Shown in pieces: positions 5,576-10,576 of a stretch of DNA of 10,576 nucleotides (within the stretch, counting starts at the first letter, position 1; the number at the start of each line of letters is the position of its first letter). The stretch covers positions 1-10,576 of the forward strand of contig CAYQZD010000124.1 in assembly GCA_964421875.1 (NCBI GenBank), written 5' to 3'. The notes beneath the pieces are model-generated. The model did not search any database, was not told where the DNA came from, and saw only the letters and a program-made list of their open reading frames with translations. Source of the stretch: CAYQZD01 sp964421875 (GTDB lineage: Bacteria; Electryoneota; Tariuqbacteria; Tariuqbacterales; Tariuqbacteraceae). The translations under genes were made by a program, and so were the position numbers.

Positions 5576-8308
5576 ATGGGAGTTAAAAGAGTCTTCATTT
5601 CAGTTTTCGTCCTTCTTATTATTTCCTCGCTGTACGCTAAGAATAAAATCGACCTTTCCGCCTACGATTTAGCGCCCGGTATAGTCCCGGGGAAACTGAC
5701 ATCCGCCCCCTCGGACTCAATGTGGGAATTTCAGTTCAATTACGATGTGGAGGGGCTGACCGGGGATAACGGCTGTGTAGGAGTATGCTGGGACGGGAAT
5801 TATATCTGGATTTCCGGAAGGGGAGTTTCTCCCAATCCCAATATGATATACATCATCAGCCGCGATGGCAGTCAGTTAGTGAATCAGTTCCCTGCTACTC
5901 CTTCCGCCTGGGGTGTGCGTGATATGAGCGCTGATGGAAGATATATTTACGGCGGTTGGGAAAGTGGGCTTATTAAATTCGACCCCTCGCCGCTGCCGGC
6001 GAATCCGGCTACAATAGTATCCACTATTCCTTTCCCCGCTAGTCAGCAGTTCGGGCGAGCCAACGCTTTCGACCCTGCGGGCAACAACGGCCAGGGGAGC
6101 TTTTACTGCGGGAATATCAGCAGCCCGATGTATGAAATGGACACCAACGGTAATTTACTCCGGCAATTCGGTCCTGGTCCAACCGTTTACGGAATGGCTT
6201 GGGATGATGACGACCCTGACGGGCCGTTCCTGTGGATTCACAGTCAGGACGGCGGATGTACAATGCGTCAATACGACCCGACCACGATGAATCCCACCGG
6301 TGTAGTGGTGGATATCACCAATCAAATCGTTCCGGGCGCTATCGCCGGGGGCTGCGAATATGTGAGGGGGTGGGACCCGCATTATTCCACGATGATGGCT
6401 CTGGGGCAGGGGACCCCTGATAAAATCGCCGGTTTTGAGATGCATCTGCAGGCGAATCCTCACGCTCCCGGCGCACCCGCCAACTTCAACGTTGCTCACA
6501 ACCAGGCTGTTCTGCAGGCAGACCTGTCCTGGACTAATCCCACCGTGATGGTGAACGGTAATCCTTTGACCGATTTGGATAGCGCCCGGGTCTATCGTGA
6601 CGACCAGCTCCTGACCACATTGACCAATGTTCAAATAGGTCAGCCTTCGTATTACATTGACAATGCGGTTCCCGCTGCAGGGCTTTATTCTTTCCGTGTG
6701 GTCTGCTACAACGACTCAGGCGATGGTTATCCCGCTTTAATGTCGGCGTATATCGGTCTGGATGTTCCGGACGCGCCTTCCAACGTGACCGTCACTCCCG
6801 ACCCCGGCGGCTGGTATAGGTGCTTAATCGAATGGACGGCGCCGACCGAAGGGGCTCACGGAGGCTACTGGCCCCCCGGTTCCTGGGAGGGGCAGAAGGT
6901 TTATCGTGACGGCAGCGAAGTAGCCGACCTGACCGGCAGCAACACCCGTTTTGTGGACAATCTTGTTCAGCCGGGCTGGTACTATTATCATGTCTCCTAC
7001 TATAACGCTTCGGGAGAAGGCCCGATGGGACAGGCGGTTCCGGCTCCGGTCTATGTCGGACCTCTATATGTGTTTCCGATACCTTATGATTGGGTGGAAA
7101 TCAATACGGTTGGAACTAACACCGGTATCACGGGAGACGACCAGAACCTTGGTCCTTTCCCCATCGGCTTCGATTTCCCCTGGTTCGACGCTCAGATTTT
7201 CGACCAGATTCGTATTTGCTCTAACGGATTTCTGTCCTTCACTTCCACCTCGACCGCATATACCAACGACCCTATCCCCAATCCTGCTGAACCTAACAAC
7301 CTGATAGCGCCCTACTGGGACGACTTAAATCCGTCTGCAGGCGGCAATATCTGGTATTATTATGACGCATTCAACAGCCGTTTTATAGTAGAATATGACG
7401 GGATTCCCCATTATGGCGGCAGCCAGCCTTACAGATTCGAGGCGATTCTCTATCCCACCGGACTTATCGATTTCCAGTACAACACTCTGGGGGAAACGCT
7501 GAATTCCTGCACTGTCGGGAGCGAAAATGGAACCGGCTCCTTCGGTATTCAAGCCACTTACAACGGCTCCGGACCTATGGAACCGCAGCCTTTAACCGGG
7601 ATACAGGTTCATCAGCCCTGGCCGCGAATTCCTGAACTGGTGGTGACTCTTACTCCGCACAATCCGCCGGTTTGGATACCACCTGGCGGAGGTCAGTTCG
7701 TATTTGACGCTCAGATTGAGAGTATATGCCGGGAGCCTCAGGTTTTCGACGGATGGACGGAAGTCGTTCTGCCCAGCGGTTCTATGTTTGGGCCTCTGGT
7801 TCTGCGGAGCAGTATCACGATTGCTCCGGGGCAGACTATTATGCGAATCGTGACCCAGACTGTTCCCGGCGCCGCGCCTCCCGGAAACTACACCTATGTG
7901 GGCAATGTGGGTACTTATCCCGGAACAGTTATCGACGATGACGCTTTCCCCTTTATCAAGCTTCCCGGCGAGGCTGCGCCCAATCACAACCAGGGCTGGG
8001 CGGTTTCCGGCTGGTTTGGGGATGACGCCCCCTTGCCCGCGGCCGATGATTATGCGACGCTGTCCGCAGCCCCCAATCCGTTCAATCCGGTGACAGCTCT
8101 CAGCTACAAGCTTCAAGCTGCAAGCAATGTAAAACTGGTAGTGTTCGACATATCCGGACGGGAAGTCGCGGTTCTCGCCGATGGTTTTTATCCCGCCGGG
8201 CATCATTCGATGTTTTTTGACGGCTCTGAACTGGCGAGCGGGGTGTATTTTGCGCGCTTACAGACAGGGGGCGATAACTTCACCCGAAAACTGCTTCTAA
8301 TCAAATAA
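5576..8308 (+). CDS. Large secreted multidomain protein: propeller-like head, two FN3-like domains, nidogen-like domain, linker module, sorting domain
   Basis: The 910-residue product begins with the signal peptide MGVKRVFISVFVLLIISSLYA. Residues about 45-293 are propeller-like: repeated short strands such as VGVCWDGNYIWISG, MSADGRYIYGGW and VYGMAWDDDDPDGPFLWI, each with a turn and an aromatic strand. Two fibronectin-III-like domains follow at about 297-395 (APGAPANFNV, DLSWTNP, VYRDDQLL, YSFRVVCYNDSG) and 397-495 (DAPSNVTVTP, IEWTAP, KVYRDGSEV, YYYHVSYYNASGEG). About 497-688 resembles the nidogen-like fold seen in secreted proteases and adhesins: GFDFPWFD, ICSNGFLSF, LIAPYWDDLNP, FIVEYDGIPHY, GLIDFQYNT, TVGSENGTGSFGIQA. 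The linker module is at about 690-817 and the sorting domain at about 831-910 (FDISGREVAVLADGFYPAG, end LLLIK). No protease or glycosidase catalytic motif was seen, so adhesion or matrix binding is the inferred role. Gene 5 starts 32 bases downstream. Confidence 0.87.
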   Translation: MGVKRVFISVFVLLIISSLYAKNKIDLSAYDLAPGIVPGKLTSAPSDSMWEFQFNYDVEGLTGDNGCVGVCWDGNYIWISGRGVSPNPNMIYIISRDGSQLVNQFPATPSAWGVRDMSADGRYIYGGWESGLIKFDPSPLPANPATIVSTIPFPASQQFGRANAFDPAGNNGQGSFYCGNISSPMYEMDTNGNLLRQFGPGPTVYGMAWDDDDPDGPFLWIHSQDGGCTMRQYDPTTMNPTGVVVDITNQIVPGAIAGGCEYVRGWDPHYSTMMALGQGTPDKIAGFEMHLQANPHAPGAPANFNVAHNQAVLQADLSWTNPTVMVNGNPLTDLDSARVYRDDQLLTTLTNVQIGQPSYYIDNAVPAAGLYSFRVVCYNDSGDGYPALMSAYIGLDVPDAPSNVTVTPDPGGWYRCLIEWTAPTEGAHGGYWPPGSWEGQKVYRDGSEVADLTGSNTRFVDNLVQPGWYYYHVSYYNASGEGPMGQAVPAPVYVGPLYVFPIPYDWVEINTVGTNTGITGDDQNLGPFPIGFDFPWFDAQIFDQIRICSNGFLSFTSTSTAYTNDPIPNPAEPNNLIAPYWDDLNPSAGGNIWYYYDAFNSRFIVEYDGIPHYGGSQPYRFEAILYPTGLIDFQYNTLGETLNSCTVGSENGTGSFGIQATYNGSGPMEPQPLTGIQVHQPWPRIPELVVTLTPHNPPVWIPPGGGQFVFDAQIESICREPQVFDGWTEVVLPSGSMFGPLVLRSSITIAPGQTIMRIVTQTVPGAAPPGNYTYVGNVGTYPGTVIDDDAFPFIKLPGEAAPNHNQGWAVSGWFGDDAPLPAADDYATLSAAPNPFNPVTALSYKLQAASNVKLVVFDISGREVAVLADGFYPAGHHSMFFDGSELASGVYFARLQTGGDNFTRKLLLIK

Positions 8309-8340
8309 TTCATTAGAATCTTGTAGAATAGGATGTAAAA

Positions 8341-10455
8341 ATGAAAAAGAGCAATCTCTTCAAATATCTGCTGTGTATTTCAGCGGTATTATTATTACAG
8401 CTTGGAGTCTATGCTCAGTGGAGTCCGGATTCCACATTGAACCTCGGCGTCGCCGTAGAAACCGGCGACCAGCAACTACCGAAAATCACCGCGACTCCCG
8501 ACGGCGGCTGTTACATCTCCTGGTTCGACAACCGCAGCGGCGCTTATTGTATGTACCTGCAGCGGCTGAATTCACTGGGGGAGGCGCAGTTTGCTCCCAA
8601 TGGAATGCTTGTTAGCAGCTATCCCCAGATGACCTGGCTGGTGGATTACGATATGACCACAGACCAAAACAACAATGCGGTCATCGTTTTCTCCGATATG
8701 CGCAACGGAACGGGCAACGACCTCGATGTGGTCGCCTATAAGATTGCGTCCGACGGCTCCTTTATATGGGGAACGGACGGAATTGTGTTATCCGACAGCG
8801 TCAACACCGATTTTGAACCGGCGCCGAAAGTGACAGCGACCAGCGAGGGTAACTTTGTTTTTGCCTGGGAAAAATCGAACACAGATTACAGGATTACATT
8901 CCAAAAACTTTCCAGCGGCGGGCAGAAGATGTGGGGACCCAGCGGAATTGTTTACTCTCCTACCAGCGGGGAGAGACTCCACGCCCCGGATGTGGCTGCG
9001 GCGGACAATGACGGCGCGGTCGCCTTCTGGAAATATTCCACCGGGCCGGCCTGGGCGCCGACAACCTGGCTCTACGCCCAGAAATTCGATTCCAGCGGAA
9101 CCGAACTGTGGGGCGCGGGAGGCGTGCTGTTCTATAATCTGGGTCAGATAACCGCCTGGACTTATCCCCGGATATATTCGGATGCAGCCGGCGGCGCTTT
9201 TATCACCTATTACGATTCCCCTCCCGGAAATTTCAATGTCTGGGTGCAGCATATAAACTCCGCCGGGAGTCTGATTTTCCCCTTGAACGGGGTGCAGGCT
9301 TCCACCAATTCCAGCGACCGGCTGCATATGAATCCCGACCTCGCTTATGTCCCCTCCACCGAGGAACTGTATGTTTTTTGGGTGGAATCCAACGGGGGAC
9401 AGTCGCAATTCGGAGTCTACGGACAGAAAATTTCTCCGGCAGGAAACAGACTGTGGAGCGACAGCGGGCGCGAATTCGCTCCTCTCACCGGCAGTCAAAC
9501 TTCCTTTGTATGCTGCGGAGCGGCGGGTACCAGCGTTTATGTGGGCTATTTTGAATCGCCCACAACGGTTAATACGGCGGTGAAAGCGTTCAGGATTGAC
9601 TCCAGCGGCAATATGCTGTGGGGTGGTTCCCGGATACTGTCTGTTTCGGGATTGGGCAGTAAGGATGATTTGGGATTAACGGTGAACAGCGAGAACAGAG
9701 CGTTTTTCGCCTGGGCGGACACCCGCAGCGGCGGTTATGATATTTACGCCCAAAATGTGAACCTTGACGGCTCGCTGGGCAATCCCGCCGCGCCCGCGCT
9801 TACTGTGACGTTGATCCGTAATAGTCCCCCGACTATTCCGCCGATAAATTTTGACGCTTCCATTCACAATAGCGGCGCATCAGCGGTGAATTTCGACGCC
9901 TGGACGGTCGCCCGCCTGCCCAATGGAGCGATTTACGGACCCATAATCCTGCGCACCGGGTTGACAATTAATCCCGGCCAGACCATTATGCGCATTGTCA
10001 CTCAAAACGTCCCCGGCAGCGCTCCAGCCGGCAATTATTATTACATCGGCAATGTCGGCACTTTCCCTAATACGGTTGTTGCCGCCGATAGTTTCATCTT
10101 TACTAAACTTGCCGGTGAGGGCGCGCCAGTCAATAACTCAGGCTGGGCGGTATCAGGCTGGTTTGGAGATGAAGAACTCACAATTCTTAATTCTCAATTC
10201 TCAATTCTTTATTCCTCCCCCAATCCCTTCAACGCCTCGACAGTCGCGAGCTTCGAGTTGCGAGATGCGAGTCAAATTAGATTGGCCATCTATGACATCG
10301 CCGGGCGGGAGGTGGCGGTGCTGGCGGAGGGATATTATCCCGCTGGAACGCATCAGGCGGTGTGGAACGCCTCTTCTATGCCCTCCGGCGTTTATTTCGC
10401 ACGGCTGGAAGCTGGGAATTTTCAGCAGACGCGAAAGATGCTGCTGGTGAAATAG
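8341..10455 (+). CDS. Secreted beta-propeller protein with linker module and sorting domain
   Basis: The 704-residue product starts at an ATG 7 nt after AGGA (8330-8333). Its signal peptide is about residues 1-25 (LLCISAVLLLQLGVYA). Eight repeats of 45-60 residues fill about 44-481. Each has a strand like KITATPDGGCYISWFD, a second like YLQRLNSLG, and a G-x-x-x-W-G-x-x-G turn, for example GTELWGAGGV and GNMLWGGSRI. The last repeat (RAFFAWADTRSGGYDIYAQN) is the canonical form, suggesting a seven- or eight-bladed propeller. The linker module (about 487-611) lacks part of the early PAGGG segment present in the other four. The sorting domain (about 625-704) ends MLLVK. The stretch between them is encoded by 7-bp tandem repeats (TILNSQFSIL). 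No enzyme motif is visible; ligand binding is an inference. It is likely in one operon with gene 4. Confidence 0.87.
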   Translation: MKKSNLFKYLLCISAVLLLQLGVYAQWSPDSTLNLGVAVETGDQQLPKITATPDGGCYISWFDNRSGAYCMYLQRLNSLGEAQFAPNGMLVSSYPQMTWLVDYDMTTDQNNNAVIVFSDMRNGTGNDLDVVAYKIASDGSFIWGTDGIVLSDSVNTDFEPAPKVTATSEGNFVFAWEKSNTDYRITFQKLSSGGQKMWGPSGIVYSPTSGERLHAPDVAAADNDGAVAFWKYSTGPAWAPTTWLYAQKFDSSGTELWGAGGVLFYNLGQITAWTYPRIYSDAAGGAFITYYDSPPGNFNVWVQHINSAGSLIFPLNGVQASTNSSDRLHMNPDLAYVPSTEELYVFWVESNGGQSQFGVYGQKISPAGNRLWSDSGREFAPLTGSQTSFVCCGAAGTSVYVGYFESPTTVNTAVKAFRIDSSGNMLWGGSRILSVSGLGSKDDLGLTVNSENRAFFAWADTRSGGYDIYAQNVNLDGSLGNPAAPALTVTLIRNSPPTIPPINFDASIHNSGASAVNFDAWTVARLPNGAIYGPIILRTGLTINPGQTIMRIVTQNVPGSAPAGNYYYIGNVGTFPNTVVAADSFIFTKLAGEGAPVNNSGWAVSGWFGDEELTILNSQFSILYSSPNPFNASTVASFELRDASQIRLAIYDIAGREVAVLAEGYYPAGTHQAVWNASSMPSGVYFARLEAGNFQQTRKMLLVK
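10182..10216 (+). repeat. 7-bp AATTCTY tandem array inside gene 5
   Basis: AATTCTT, AATTCTC, AATTCTC and AATTCTT are contiguous at 10182-10209, with a degenerate fifth unit TATTCCT to 10216. They encode most of the hinge between GWFGDE and PNPFN, which in the paralogs is unrelated sequence such as ASLLDVGEYAIFSA. Gain or loss of one unit would shift the frame ahead of the sorting domain. Confidence 0.85.
10244..10271 (+). repeat. Heptamer array (xTKCGAG type, 4 units) in the gene 5 sorting domain
   Basis: TCGCGAG, CTTCGAG, TTGCGAG and ATGCGAG lie in tandem, 27 bp after the AATTCTY array, so the PNPFN-coding segment sits between two different heptamer arrays. The matching array in gene 2 is at 3622-3649. 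It encodes the segment around ASFELRDAS. Confidence 0.7.
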
Positions 10456-10464
10456 TCCTAAATC

Positions 10465-10483
10465 GGCGGATTAAAAATCCGCC
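10465..10483 (+). terminator. Weak hairpin after gene 5, possible terminator
   Basis: An 8-bp stem (GGCGGATT with AATCCGCC) closes over AAA, 9 bp after the stop of gene 5. The downstream sequence GTAATTGTAG is not a T-run, so it is a weak intrinsic terminator at best. On the opposite strand AAAs precede the stem but no T-tail follows. Confidence 0.4.
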
Positions 10484-10531
10484 TGTAATTGTAGTAAGAC
10501 TTCAGATTTCAGAAGTTGCGGATTAGAAGTC

Positions 10532-10560
10532 ATTCCGGCGCAGCCGGAATCCTTCCGGAA
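10532..10560. repeat. Intergenic palindromes at the window end
   Basis: ATTCCGGC and GCCGGAAT form a perfect 8-bp inverted repeat around GCA (10532-10550), followed by the small palindrome TTCCGGAA (10553-10560). The segment starts GTCATTCC, like the GTCATTCT arm of the element at 1915. This suggests the left part of a dispersed repeat of related type that continues past the window. Confidence 0.55.
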
Positions 10561-10576
10561 AAGAAAGATTCTGGCT

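Noticed and set aside
8788..9498. Long open frame on the - strand opposite gene 5
   Set aside because: It lies wholly within the propeller repeats of gene 5, has no recognisable domain or signal, and similar antisense frames appear opposite the other genes. It fits base-composition bias.

Overview
The window carries five tandem + strand genes for large secreted proteins. I see no housekeeping genes, tRNA, rRNA, CRISPR array or transposase. Each protein has an N-terminal signal peptide, a different head, and the same two-part C-terminus: a module of about 128 residues (VTLTPxNPPxxIPxGGG ... GWAVxGWFGDD) followed by an 80-residue domain that starts at PNPFN, contains (F/Y)DIxGREVA and SG(V/I/M)YFxxL, and ends in a basic residue. 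That last domain resembles the type A (Por / type IX secretion) C-terminal sorting domain and the related FlgD-Ig-like fold. This points to a Gram-negative bacterium of the Fibrobacteres-Chlorobi-Bacteroidetes superphylum or an allied candidate phylum. The window alone does not fix the phylum.

Layout. Bases 1-212 are an AT-rich leader. Gene 1 (213-1700) joins a ThuA / glutamine-amidotransferase-like head to the common C-terminus and ends at a strong intrinsic terminator. Bases 1701-2171 hold a perfect 24-bp palindrome, that terminator, a MITE-like inverted-repeat element and a possible promoter. Gene 2 (2172-3833) is a right-handed beta-helix protein interrupted by one in-frame TGA. Gene 3 (3932-5416) has an all-beta head resembling DUF3344-type surface proteins and is followed by a second strong terminator. 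Directly after it lies a near-consensus sigma70-type promoter (TTGACA-17-TATATT), which sets the start of gene 4 at 5576. Gene 4 (5576-8308) carries a propeller-like region, two fibronectin-III-like domains and a nidogen-like domain. Gene 5 (8341-10455) starts 32 bases later, probably in the same operon, and has an eight-repeat beta-propeller head. The window ends in intergenic palindromes.

How they work together. The set reads as a modular surface-display locus in which unrelated binding or sensing heads share one export and anchoring cassette. Three kinds of simple repeat in or beside the genes suggest the locus could vary: a G10 run early in gene 1, a 7-bp AATTCTY array at the module/sorting-domain junction of gene 5, and 7-bp xTKCGAG-type arrays inside the sorting domains of genes 2 and 5 and just after the stop of gene 3. 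Gene 5 also looks mosaic: its linker module is closest to gene 4 and its sorting domain is closest to gene 2, with the change falling at the heptamer arrays. Ligands, substrates and the actual export machine cannot be read from this window.
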